Origin: Emiliania huxleyi CCMP1516
Taxonomy: Eukaryota > Haptophyta > Isochrysidales > Noelaerhabdaceae
Reading direction: 5' to 3'
DNA: 64,000 bases
Assembly: GCF_000372725.1 (NCBI RefSeq)
Contig: NW_005202427.1
Location: 486,995 to 550,994 of the forward strand
The translations under genes and the position numbers were made by a program. Numbering within the stretch: the stretch's first letter is position 1; each line of letters begins with the position of its first letter. A model generated the notes under the pieces. It was given only the letters and a program-made list of their open reading frames with translations, was not told the DNA's origin and searched no databases. Below are positions 26,907 through 40,889 of the stretch, piece by piece.

Positions 26907-27245
26907 AGAGGCGAGCCGGGTGCGGTCTCTCTCGAAATGCATCGTGCTGCGGCGAGTCGATGGTGCCGCCAAGGCGGCGGCGAGGTGGGGCGCGCCGTCT
27001 GTGGGGCGGCGGCGAGGAGCGGCGAGGCCGAGGCGCGCGCCGGGCGCTACGTTTTGGGCCGGCGACAGCGGCTGTTTGCTGAACCGTTGGAGAGCGACCG
27101 GTTGGCGCGCGACGCTGGCGACGGCCTCGAGATTCGCGCCACGCGCCCCAAGGAGGGCATCAACGCCGAGGCACACGACGCCGCACTGTCTGTTCTCGCT
27201 TGACTGTGGCGGCCGCGGGTTCTGCCGGCGCCACACTTTGGCGGT

Positions 27246-28052
27246 TTGCTCCTTTGCTGCGGCCGCTGCCTCCCGGCGCCGACGGACTGGGAGCTGTGGA
27301 GATGGGCTGCGCAGCCGCCGGCGGAGGAGGGTATGTGTGGGTGTGTGTGTGTGTGGGTGAGGGGGGGTGCGGCCCGTCTTCGGCCTTGCCGCCCCTATGC
27401 CTTGCTGCCGCTCTCCCTCCCGGCCGGCGCTTGCTCGAGCCCGCCGCTGACGGCCGAGGCGCGCGCGCGGCAGCTGCGCCGCTCGGCGGTGCGAGTCATC
27501 GCGAGGACCTACTCGGAGGGGCCGAGCCGGAGGGGGAGGATCACCCCGCGATCACCCGAGATGACCCGAGATCAGGCTGCGCGAGATGGGCGTCGAGCCG
27601 GAGGAGGTTGCGGTGCCCGCGGAGGGCGGCGTGGGGCGACGGGCGAGGCGGGCGAGGGCGGCGCGACGGCGAGGCGGCGGCGTGGGGCGACGGCGAGGAG
27701 GAGGGCGTGCCGCACGTGAACGAGGGCGTGCAGCTGCAGATCTGAGATCACTCCGCACTTGCACGAGCAACACCACCTCGTCTCGCGCCACTCGATCACC
27801 GGCCAGCTGCTCACGCACGACTACCAGACGGTGGAGGAGCTGCCGCCCGAGCTGGGCCTCAACGTCGTCTCCCAAAAGTGGGGCATCTCGGCCGAGGCGG
27901 CCGCCGCGCTCAAGGCCGAGCGCGAGGCCAAGGAGGCGGCGCGGCGGGCGGAGGCTGCTCGGCAGCCCGCCTTCAAGAACCCCCTCTGCCCCAGCCCGTC
28001 CTCGCGCGGCGCCAGGCGGGCCGACAGCGCCGCCGAGTGGCCGACGCCGTGA
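27246..28052 (+). CDS. Unresolved multi-exon hypothetical gene
   Basis: Protein-like pieces occur in different frames: LTAEARARQLRRSAVRVIAR (about 27440-27510), LREMGVEPEEVAVPAEG (27575-27625), VPHVNEGVQLQ (27710-27745) and HEQHHLVSRHSITGQLLTHD ... ELPPELGLNVVSQKWGIS (27760-27960). They end with an Ala/Glu-rich helix and stop at 28052. The likely intron 27520-27571 contains CCCGAGAT repeats resembling those in a CLPTM1-gene intron. No family is recognised. 26937-27203 has another open frame without domain support. Confidence 0.35.
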
Positions 28053-28141
28053 CGGGGAGTTCTCTCCCAAGCTCCTCTCCCGCCCGCGCGGGGCTGTCAA
28101 GGGCTGCGCGCTGAGCGTTGCACGTCCCCCCCTCCCCCCCG

Positions 28142-28261
<120 letters not shown>

Positions 28262-28598
28262 AAAGGCAGGGTGCGGGCGCGCGATTTCTTTTTTCAGAAA
28301 CGGAGAGAGAGAGAGAGGAGAGATATTTTTAGCAATACCAAACTTTGTTGTGTTGTTTTGCAGAAACGGTTGATGGATGATGAAGGAAACAAATCACAAA
28401 ACTATCTAACACGGACGGTTCAACGGGTCCCATGAGCACGAAAAGAGAGCACAAACAAACAAAAAGAGGGAACCCCGACGCAGAAGAAGAAAAACTCCTG
28501 GAGGCAGGGCAACCCAGAGAGGGTGTCCGAGTGACGGTGCTAGCTCAACTCCCCAAGAAGAAGACAAGAAGCGTCAAGATAAAAGAAACTCTGGCGTA

Positions 28599-31500
28599 AT
28601 GTCTTCACGTAAACGCACAACCTCTTCACATAAACGCACCTGTGTCTTCACAGCAAGTAGCGACCCACAAATGCTGATGCCACCGCGTGGTTTGCCCCAG
28701 CCGCAGTTCATGTTCTGCACCTTCACGAGCATCCTCGCCGCGGCGACCACGCGCCAGAGCGTCTCAAGCCCAACAGTCCGCTTCGGCGGCCATCCTCCTC
28801 CCGGATCTTGCATGCAAGCCGGCGGCGGGTGGCGAGCGAACGACGGAGTCGCGGACACTTGTCGAGTCCCAACCAAGGATTCTGTCAAGACCGAGGCCCC
28901 GCCGGATGCGGCGTCCGCCCCTCTCACGACCCTTGAGGCGTCCATCGGCCTCCTTGCCCCGCTCGGCCCGCCAACGACCAAGCCGGCGGGCGGCGGGCGA
29001 GCGGCAGCGCCCCGGCACCTCCTCTTCCTCCAGAGCGACTGGGCCGTCGATGCGCGTCTGAAGGCCGCGCTGGGGGAGTTTGCGTGTCCTGCAGAGCTCC
29101 GCTCCACCCGGATCTCCGACTCGAACGCGGTCGAGTCCGATCGCTTCTCCGTCTCAAGCGGCTACGCCGACCGGCAGCGCGCCTGCGCCTCCTTTGCCCG
29201 CGCCAACTCCTCGCTGCTCGAGGACGAGCTGAATCGGGCGGATCAGGTATTGGCGACCCGCACTGCACTCCCCACGCCGCTGCATGGGCTGCCAAACACC
29301 GTCACCCCTCTGGCTATGCCCACCCGCGCGCTGCCCTGTCTGCCCACCCGCGCGCCGCCCTGTCTGCCTGTTTGCCCTGTCTGCCCTGCATGAACACTCG
29401 CTCCTTTGGCCGCTCCAGGTGCGCACCCGCCACCCCGCCACGGCGGGAGGTCACCTTGCGCTCGAGTCCGAGGAGCCACCAGGCTGCTTGGCCGCCTCTG
29501 GCAAGGCCCAGGCGTCGCTGCCCATCCCGGCCCAGTCTGGGTACACTCTCATCGCGGGCGCCGTCCGGATCGAACCGGACTCCGCCAGCCCTTCTCTTTT
29601 CTCTGGTCTCACGGTCGCTGCCGGGCAGCTGGTCGAGACGAGCCTCGTGCGGGCAGGAGCCTTTGTGCTACTCAGCAAATTCACTTCGCTCAAACCAGCC
29701 GCCGTGGCCACCGCCGCGCTGTGCTTCGGGAGGGCGGCCGCGTCTCCCACGGATCCACAAGGCGAGGTGCTGCTGCAGCCGTGTGGCTGCGAGGAGGATG
29801 GCGTATTGTTCTGTACTTTTGACGCCGGCTTTTGCGAGCCTTGTATCAACCATGCCAACCGAGCCTCCTGCTACGACGATGGTCTCCCTGACACTGGTGC
29901 CCATGATTGCGCTAAGCGCTGCTTTGATCTGCCGCCCGCACCGCCACCAACGCCGCCGTCGCCGCCGTCGCCGCCTTCACCGCCTCCTTTACCGCCGCTG
30001 CCGCCGCTGCCGCCGCTCTCCCCCGGCTTCGATGTCGCCGCGGCGAGCGAGGACAAGCTCCGCTCCCTGATCACGGAGGCTGCTGCCAACATCTCAATCT
30101 ACCTGCCGCCCGGTGCGCACTTCAAGCTGTTCAGCCAGATCAGCTGCACCTCCACCATCAAGGTGACCGTCGCCAGCAGCGGCGAGGGCTCGACGCTCGA
30201 CGGCCAGGGAGAGACCAGGCTCTTTTACCTCTCGGGCGGCTGCAGCCTCACCCTGCGGGGGCTGAACCTCGTCAACGGGAGAGGGGCGGCTGGGTGCGCC
30301 TGGGTCGATGATGAGTGTAAGAAGGAGGGGGAGGAGTACGAGGAGTACGAGGGCGAGGAGTACGAGTACGAGTACGAGTACGAGGGGGAGGAGGAGGAGT
30401 ACGAGGGGGAGGAGGAGGAGTACGAGGGGGAGGAGTACGGCGGCGTTGTGCACGCGAACAACGCAGGCGACATCGAGATCATCGACTCGACTATGACAGG
30501 GTGCTCGGCTGAGGTGCGCCGCGTAGCCTAGCAGCCCCGCCCATGGCAGCGGTGTGAGAGAGATCCGGATTCTGCAGTTTAGAGACGAGTCCCACCATCC
30601 GCTGCCCTCTGTCCTCGCAACCGCAGTCTGGCGGCGTCGTCTTCGCGTATGAGAGCGGTGCGGTCTCGATCATCGGCTCGACCGTGACGAGCTGCTCTGC
30701 TAATGAGGTGCGCCGCGTAGAGCTAGCCGCCACCCCTGCAGCGCCGCACGGCAGCGGGGCGAGATATAGAGAGGGCCACGGCTGCCTCACCCCGGTCTCT
30801 CCTCGCAACCGCAGTACGGCGGCGTCGTCTACGCGGGTGGCAGCGGTGCGGTCTCGATAAGCGGCTCGACCGTGTCGGGCTGCTCTGCTGGCTATGTGCG
30901 CCGCGTAGAGCTAGCCGCCTCCAGCAGCGGCGCACGGCAGCGGGGCGAGATATAGAGAGGGCCACGGCTGCCTCACCCCGCTCTCTCCTCGCAACCGCAG
31001 AACGGCGGCGTCGTCTTGGCGGTTGAGAGCGGTGCGGTCTCGATAAACGGCTCCACCATGACGAGCTGCTCTGCTGAAGATGTGCGCAGCGTAGAGCTAG
31101 CCACACCCCTGCAGCGCCGCACGGCAGCGGGGCGAGATATGGAGAGGGCCACGGCTGCCTCACCCCGCTCTCTCCTCGCAACCGCAGGACGGCGGCGTCG
31201 TCTACGCGGGTGGCAGCGGTGCGGTCTCGATAATCGGCTCGACCGTGTCGGGCTGCTCTGCTGGCTATGTGCGCCGCGTAGAGCTAGCCACACCCCTGCA
31301 GCGCCGCACGGCAGCGGGGCGAGAGATAGAGATGGCCACGGCTGCCTCACCCCGGTCTCTCCTCGCAACCGCAGGAGGAGGGCGGCGTCGTCGCCGCGGA
31401 GGACAGCGGTGCGGTCTCGATAATCGGCTCCACCGTGTCGGGCTGCTCTGCTAGAGTGCGCCGCGTAGAGCTAGCCACACCCCTGCAGCGCCGCACGGCA

Positions 31501-34500
31501 GCGGGGCGAGAGATAGAGATGGCCACGGCTGCCTCACCCCGCTCCCTCCTCGCAACCGCAGTACGGTGGAGCTATAGCCACGTTTAATCGCGTCCTGATC
31601 GTGACCGACTCCACCGTCGCCGGCTGCAATGCCACGCGAGGCGGAGCCGTGTACGTGGGGTCGGGCTCAGCCAGCCTAGCCCGCTCCGCCATCTCCAACT
31701 GCATCGCCTCAGAGGCTGGCGGCGGCCTCTACTCGGCGGGCGGGCGCACCTCCCTGAGCGACGGCACCCTCATCAGCGGCTGCACCGCCCCGGAGGGTCA
31801 GGGGAGCTCCATCTTCCTGCTCGCTGGCGAGGTCTCCTACGCCCTCCCCGCCCCCGCCGGCCGCTGGCTGCCAAACGCGCGCTGCGAGGTGTACCGGGAG
31901 GCGTGCTCATACGATCCGTACCCGTACACCGAGAGGGCTAAGCAAGCAGCTTGCCTTGAGCACCGCGACGATTGCGCGGGCAGGCAAGACCCGACCCCAC
32001 CCGAGTGGTATTGCCAGGCCCCAACCTTCGTGCAGCCGTGCAACTGGAACAACGAGACCGGCGACCACTCCCTCCTTGGCGAGAACCTCTACCAGCTGCC
32101 GCTTCTCCCCGTCGAGCTGGACTTTCCCTTCGCCTGCGCCGCCGGCCTCCTCGGATCGGCCGACCCCGAGTACCAGTCGAGCAGCAGCTGCGCCGGCCGC
32201 TGCCCCGCACGCTCCCAATGCCCCACAGAGGCGACCTATGAGCCCCCGCCCTGCGATACTGGCCACTACTGCCCGGAGGGGACGAGCGTGCCCCTTCCCT
32301 GCCCCGCCGGGTCGTACTCGACCGCCACCAACCTCTCCGACGCGAGCGAGTGCACGGCCTGCCCCGCCGGCAGCGCCTGCTCAACGGGCAGCGTCGATCC
32401 GACGCCGTGCTCGCCTGGCACCTTCGCCGCGAAAGAGGGCCAGCCTAACTGCACGCCGTGCCCTCCCGGCACGTCGTCGGATCAAGGCAGCGACGCGTGC
32501 GACGCGTGCGAGGCTGGCCGCTACGCCGCCAACGCTGGCCAGGGCCTGTGCGTCCCGTGTCCTCACCCCCTCAGCTCGGTCAGTGGCAGCGTCACCTGCT
32601 CGTTTTGCATGGACGGCTACTACTTGCGTAACACCTCGGCCGACGCGGACGACATCTTCACCTCTCCGACCGAGTACTGCAAGCCTTGCGCGCCAAACGC
32701 TGTCTGCCCGGACAACACTACCCTTTCATCCCTCGTCCTCCCGCGCGGCTTCTGGCGCGCCAGCCCCTCCTCCGCCGTGCTGACAGAGTGCCGCCTCTTT
32801 GGCGGCAATGACAACGCCGGCAAGACGCGATGCGCCGGCAGCGAGTCGAGAGGCGCCTCTCGCCGCCGGAGGATGGCGGAGGCGGGCTCGGAGTACTGCG
32901 CTTCGGACTTCAAAGGCCCCGAGTGCCAGCTCTGCGCCGCGGAGAATCACTACCTCGTCGACGGCGACGAGTGCAAAGAGTGCGCAGCGCGCGGCGCCGC
33001 TGCGGGTCGCATCATCGGCCTCGTCCTCGGCCTCTGCGTCGCGTGCGGCTTGGCGGCGTGGGCCTACCACATGCCGCGGCGGAAGGAGCCCTACATCGGC
33101 TGTATCCTCCGCTTTGCAGACCGCGTCGTCAAGTACTACGTCGTGGGCGGAATGACAGCCAAGGTCAAGATCCTGTTTGGCTTCTACCAGATCAGCACCG
33201 TCTTGTCCTCCACCTACTCGGCGCGGTTGCCGCGAGAGTACACGCGCTGGACGGACAAGCTGGCCAGCGCCGTCTCCATCGACTGGTCAGGCCTTCTCCT
33301 GCCGGAGCAGTGCCTTGGCTACGGCCTGAGGCTCCTCGTCATTGCTCTCTCCCCCGTCGCCCTCATCGCGCTGCTAATGGCAGCGGGAATAAGTCAGCGG
33401 CTCCTGCACCGCTGGCGTGCTGCCCCGGCGCCGCGCGAGAGATCGTGGTACGCGGAGGCGGCCCTCGGCCTCCTGGACCTCACGCCGGCCGGCCTCGTGC
33501 TAGTCTTCTGCTTCGTGCCCTCCATCAGCGCCTCCATCTTCCGCGCGTGGTCGTGTCAGGCGCCTCCAGCTGATGACTGCCATTGCTCACAACCCCACCT
33601 CTCAGTCCTCGCAATGTTCTGCTGATAGGCCTACACCGTCTCCCCGCCCGACGAGTCGCCGCGGCAGGTCTCCTACATGCGGCAGGACGCGAGCGTCGAG
33701 TGTGGCACCGGCGAGCACGAGTCCATCACCGATCTCGCCACCGGCTTCATCGTCCTCTGGCCCGCCGGCTCGCTGGTCCTCTTCACGTCGCTCCTCGCCG
33801 CTTGCTACAAGCCGCTGCAGGCCAAGACGCCGAATGCTCTGACGCGGGCCACCGCCTTCCTCCACCGGGAGTACGAGAAGACCTGGTACTGGTGGGAGGC
33901 GGTCGAGCTGGCGCGCAAGCTCGTGCTCACGGGCTTTGTGCTGCTGATAACGGAGGAGCGCGCCTTTGTTCGCCTTGTGGTGGCGACCCTCATCTGCTCC
34001 TGCTACGCCGTCGCACTCGCCGTCGTGCGGCCGTACAAGCGGGTCGAGGACAACGTGCTCGCCGTCGCCACCAGTCTCGTGCTCCTCCTTCTCTTCCTCG
34101 GCACCAACTGGAGCACCATCTTCCTCGGCATCAAAGAACGCTCCGGGGTCGATGATGCCAACGCAGTCCTTGGCTTCCGCAGCCTCAATGGGGTAGTCAA
34201 CTCGATGATCGTCCTCGTCGCAGTCGTGCTCGCCTTCTTCCTCGTGGGCGCCATCGTTGCCGCCCGCCGCGTCGCCAAGATCCCCACGATCCGACTCGTC
34301 TCGACCAAGCAGCCCCCAGAGCTGAACATCGTGCTCGGCCTCACGTGGCACCTCTTCAACAGCCACATCTGGTGAGTCACAGCTATGGAGGGAGAAGAGG
34401 AACAGGAACGCTATAGAGTCACCACACACCTCCGAATAGGTCGACCGGTCAGGACGCCGTCGCCGTCATCAAGGGTGAGCTCCAGCAGCTGCTGCCGGGC

Positions 34501-35865
34501 ATCAAGATCTTCCTCGACGCACGCAGATGCTCAGCACCGCGTCGGAGCTACACACACACATCCACTCTGACGCACCGCGGTGTGCGCGCAGGTAGATGAT
34601 CTCAAAGACATTGGGGCGCTGGAGGAGTACATCCAGCGCTCGCAAGTCATCCTCTTCTTCCTCTCGAAGGGCTACTTCCGCTCCAAGGCGCGCCTGTCCC
34701 TCCCACCCCGACTCCAGACCGCACTCTGGCCTTACCTCCCGCCTCTCCCGCGCCACAGAACTGCCTCCGCGAGATCCGCTCGTCGCTCGAGAAGGACAAG
34801 CCGCTGGTCCTCGTCCAAGAAGCGGACCCTGACAAGGGCGGCGGGACGCTGCAGGCGCTGCGCGCAGAGTGCCCCGAGGAGCTGCAGCCGGCCATCTTTG
34901 ACAACGACTGGCCGCTCACGATCTGGTATCGCATCGATGAGTTTCAGCTCATCTCGCTCAAGATCATCGCCGAGGCGCCGCCGGCCACAGCCAGCCGCTA
35001 CGCAGTCCTCTCTGTCTCCCGACCGACCCCACTTGAACCACAGGCGCTGCTCCTCTGCTCGCCCAACTATCTGAACCAGACCTCCCTCCCGCTCTGCGTG
35101 TCGGGCGAGCCCGAGAGCCAGTCGCTCGCCTTTTCCAAACGGGTCACGGTCTGGGCCTCGCCGGCCAACGCGGGCGCACTGGACTTGGCCAACGAGATCG
35201 CCGCCGCCTTCACCGGCCTCACGATCTCCACCACCGACGATCGGCCGGCCACCGCGACCCACATGCTGCTCTACCTCAACGAGGACAGCTTCGTCAGCGA
35301 CGAGCGGCTGGCCGAGCAGGTCAAGCAGGCGCGCCAGGACAGGCTGAAGATCGTCACGGCGCACGAGAACGACCCCGCGCTCGGCGGCTGCCAGTTCTCC
35401 AAGTTTTTTGAAACCACGCCGCAGGAGCGATAGTCTCGGCTTTCCCGAGCCTCCCCCCCCCCCCACACACACACACAACCCTCTCCTTCCAACGCCGCAG
35501 GAGCTCATCGCCGGCGGACTCTACAAGGACCTGGCAAAGTCGTGCTTCCCCGGGCGCCACCGCAAGGCGCGCTCTGTTTCCCACAGCTCGCTTTGCACGC
35601 ATCGAGCCTCGCGACGAAGGCCTCTCCCTCTCCTCAGGTGTCGCTCGTGCTTCTGGCAAAGAGCCTCGGCGCGACCGCCGCTCGGTCGCGGGCGGACCTC
35701 CTCGTTTCGGGCAGCATCGCCGAGGGCAGCACCAGCCTCGCGAGGCGCGGCTTTGACGGCCTCAGCCGGGTGTTCGCCAAGATGAGCAGCCGCAGCTCTG
35801 CGGAGGCGCGCGACGTCTCTGGAGGCGAGGCGTCGTCATCGGCGTCGGTGCAGCAACAGGTATGA
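28599..35865 (+). CDS. Receptor-like membrane protein: beta-helix, Cys-rich repeats, TM domain, two TIR-like modules
   Basis: Main exons: 28599-29246, 29419-about 30270, 30436-30513, five 81-nt exons (30627-31455), 31562-33559, 33629-34371, 34440-34518, 34592-34687, 34759-34974, 35044-35424, 35501-35566, 35638-35865, all phase-consistent except the unresolved end of exon 2. The outer part has a Pro-rich linker, then right-handed beta-helix coils (GGAVYVGSGSASLARSAIS). Ephrin-receptor/GCC2-GCC3-type Cys-rich repeats follow (CPAGSYSTATNLSDASECTA). Several hydrophobic segments form the membrane part. The cytoplasmic part has a TIR domain: FNSHIWSTGQDAVAVIKGEL, FLDVDDLKDIGALEEYIQRS, VILFFLSKGYF, NCLREI. 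The Glu of CLREI matches the catalytic Glu of plant TIR NADases. A second TIR-like module follows (THMLLYLNEDSFVSDERLAE). The role is probably cell-surface sensing; the ligand is unknown. The start is the first ATG; a signal peptide is not obvious. Confidence 0.75.
30514..31561 (+). repeat. Tandem array of about 187-bp exon+intron units
   Basis: Exon starts at 30627, 30815, 31001, 31188, 31375 and 31562 (spacing 188, 186, 187, 187, 187). Each of the first five exons is exactly 81 nt, phase 0, and encodes one beta-helix coil (GGVVYAGGSGAVSIxGSTVS then GCSA). The introns between them are near-identical, starting GTGCGCCGCGTAGAGCTAGC and ending CTCCTCGCAACCGCAG. Confidence 0.9.
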
Positions 35866-36354
35866 TCGATTTGGATGATCCCGCGTAGTACGAGCGCGGT
35901 CAATATACCACACATAACTCTCATAACACATAAGTGAGACGCAGACGGTTTTGATGTGTGTAGAGCCGTATCCATGTATATGATGAGCGAAGGAGTCAAA
36001 CGAGTCGGCGGTCACATGCAAACGATATTGGATATACAACAGGGGTCCCATGCCCCCACGGTGTACAAAACACACATGCAAGATGCCACTCGCTTGCTTT
36101 TTTTTCGCTCCAGTCCTGCGGATCTTCTAGTAGACCGGAGGGCTACGAAGCCGTTCACACTCCAAGGGGCTGGCAAGATGCATCTCAGGGCCCGCGCGCG
36201 TACACACAACACAGGGCTGATTTTTGTGTGTGTTGTCTGTTGACATTTATGAGGAAGTTCCACCATTTTTGTACGGAATTACGGCGATTGTGGAGGGAAG
36301 CGCGGAGCGGCGGCTCATATCGGGGGAGGGGCGTAGTACGCGCATGAGATCCGT
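35866..36354. repeat. Intergenic region with R3 copy 2
   Basis: 36099-36175 is nearly identical to 5572-5640 (TTTTTTTCGCTCCAGTCCTG ... TTCACACTCCAAG). No gene seen in the rest. Confidence 0.8.
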
Positions 36355-38837
<2,483 letters not shown>

Positions 38838-38983
38838 CCAGACGAGAAGCCGCGACGACCCGGCAGCACGTGTGCTCGTTCTTCTCCTTCGAGCGAGCGA
38901 GGGCGGCCAAAGAAAACTCCATAGTTAAAATTCTTTTTCCCCACGCGGCAGCTCGGATTAGCCATCGACATAGCCATCTGGTG
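38838..38983. promoter_or_regulatory. Divergent promoter region, ankyrin gene / TatA gene
   Basis: The two start codons are about 150 bp apart and face away from each other. TTAAAATTCTTTTTCCCCAC (38925-38944) matches the leader of the DHHC gene. A shared bidirectional promoter is likely. Confidence 0.45.
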
Positions 38984-39458
38984 ATGCGTTTCGTCGTCAC
39001 TCTCTCCCTCGCCACGCTGGCCAGCGCCTTCACGCTGTCTCCCGCTCTGCCGCGCTCCTGCGCCTCCGCGCGGCCGCTCGGCGCGCCTCCGGCCGCTGCA
39101 CTCCAGCCTTCGCGCAGCCCGGCGCCGGCGATGGGCCTCTTTGGTCTGGGGTGGCCCGAGCTGGGAGTGATAGGGGTCGCCGGGCTCTTCCTCTTCGGGC
39201 CTGAGCGCCTAGCCGGGCTCGCAAAGGATCTCGGCAAGCAGTCCGCAGGTCTCAAGGAGGTTGCCGAGTCGTTCCAGGAAGGGTGCGCGTATAGCGGCCC
39301 GCCAAGGGGGAGGTGGGGTAGCGCCCGTGCTCACGCTTCACCGCCACCGGCACAGGATGGCGGAGGCGGAGGCGATGCCCAACCTCAAGTCGGCGGAAGC
39401 GGACGACCCTCCTCGACTTGAGAAGGTGGCAGAGGAGGAGAAGCAGGACGCGAGATGA
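38984..39458 (+). CDS. Plastid Tat translocase component, TatA/Hcf106-like
   Basis: 133 residues from exons 38984-39282 and 39356-39458 (73-nt GT-AG intron, phase 2). The N-terminus has a hydrophobic signal (MRFVVTLSLATLASAFTLSP) followed by a Ser/Pro/Arg-rich stretch. This fits the bipartite targeting of proteins entering a secondary plastid, with F as a possible +1 residue after ASA. The mature part has the TatA signature LGWPELGVIGVAGLFLFGPE: one transmembrane helix, the FGPE hinge, then an amphipathic helix (RLAGLAKDLGKQSAGLKEVA) and an acidic tail. TatA-type proteins form the protein-conducting part of the thylakoid Tat pathway, which moves folded proteins. Only TatA versus TatB/Hcf106 is uncertain. 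Confidence 0.85.
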
Positions 39459-39904
39459 AGGGCGTGGCAGCGTCCCGGCCGTCCGTCATACTTTTGCGGG
39501 CCAGTGTGATCGTGTGGCCTCGACGGCCCAGAGCTAGCATGGCATGCCGCCAGAAGGGGTAGAGAAGCGCGCTGGCAGTCTTGTGTGGGCTGTGGCCTGC
39601 GCGCGCCCAAGCGCGGCTAGTGGAGGCTGGAGCGTGAGCTGTCTCAGTCTAAGACAAGTCTCAGTCTAAGAAGGTTGTCGTGGCCGCCACACGCCACAAC
39701 AGTCAACTGACAACTCGACGTTGTGGTGTATAATACCTCGCGTGAGCCCGTGGTGAAGTCTGAAAAGACGCTCTGACGGCGCTAGTGATATATAGTCCCA
39801 CGGTCCCCCGTCGCGCGTCGCCGTCGAATGGACGACCCCCGGCTACGGCTCTAGTCGCCGACCACGCACCCACAAAGAACCCCCTGCACAAAGATCGCAC
39901 GGGC

Positions 39905-40096
39905 GGGGCGGACCTGTTCCTTTTTCCCAATCTCACAGTAGAGGTGTCCGTTTTATTTATTTATTTGAGCCCACGTGACGTGCGTGCAACACCCACAAAG
40001 AACCTTGCACAAAGACGACCGGGACCGCAGGGCGGGGACCTGTTCCTTTTTACCCATCTCCTAGTAGAGGTGCCCGTTTTATTTCTTTATTTATTT
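39905..40096 (+). repeat. Two tandem-oriented R2 copies
   Basis: 39905-39967 and 40031-40096 both run CCTGTTCCTTTTT ... AGTAGAGGTG[T/C]CCGTTTTAT followed by TTATTTATTT. The inverted copy is at 5259-5340. 39459-39904 holds no supported gene. Confidence 0.85.
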
Positions 40097-40211
40097 GCGT
40101 GCGCGACCGGGCGACCGCGAGCGCGGCCGCGCTCTCACGAGCCACAAAGCTCCCTCCCAATCCACAGTACACCGGGGGTAGACCGTCGGTCTCTCAACGA
40201 CAGACTGGGTC

Positions 40212-40870
40212 TCACTCAATCTCAAACATCGCAGGGCGGGGCGGCGACGGCGACGCGGCCGGCAGAAGCCACCGCACGCCGGGGTGAGCTTTGGCGTGCT
40301 CGACCCACTCCGCCGGACTCTTCCCCACCGCGGGGCACTCCCTCGCGTGGGCTCCCATTAGCGCGCGTGGCAATCGCAGCGAGCAGCCGTACCTGCAGAG
40401 CTCTCCGGCGCTCGGGCAGACGGAAACGTGGCGCGAGAGCGCCTCCCGCTTGACGAGCAGACCGCACGCGTCGCAAGGCAGCTGCTTCATCGGGCAGACC
40501 TCTTCGTGCGCGCCCGACGCGACCTCACCCGCCGTCGTTGGCAACCCGCACCCGCGCTCGCACTGCACGGGCCTCCTCTCGCAGATTGCGTGATGCTCCT
40601 TGTGCTTGGCGATGACAAGCACCTCGCCGCAGCCGTGCTTGCAGGGCCGGAGCCTCTGCGGACAGGTCGTGGCGTGCGATGCCGCCCGGTCGCGGCTCGC
40701 GAAGAAGGTGCAGCCCGCGTTGCAGCAGCCGACGTGGTAGCGCTTGCAGACACTCGCGTGGCGCGAGAGCAAGCCTGTGTCCGTCCACGGCAAATGGGCG
40801 CCGTCGGGATCGGCAGCGAGAGCGGCGCCGGCGTCGAAACAAGCGAGCGCGAGATCGGCCGCCTGAGGAG
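40212..40870 (-). CDS. TRAF-type zinc-finger protein or 3' exon of the neighbouring gene
   Basis: About 190-215 residues of consecutive TRAF/SIAH-like Cys-His fingers (HASVCKRYHVGCCNAGCTFF, CKHGCGEVLVIAKHKEHHAI, CDACGLLVKREALSRHVSVC), ending AMFEIE-stop. The frame is open 5' to a CCTCAG acceptor near 40863 (ADLALACFDAGAALAADPDG), with no good start codon before the first finger except MPWTDTGLLS at 40793. It may therefore be the last exon of the larger zinc-finger gene at 40890-43712. Presumed adaptor or E3-associated protein. Confidence 0.6.
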
Positions 40871-40889
40871 GACCGCTAGTCGTGAATCG

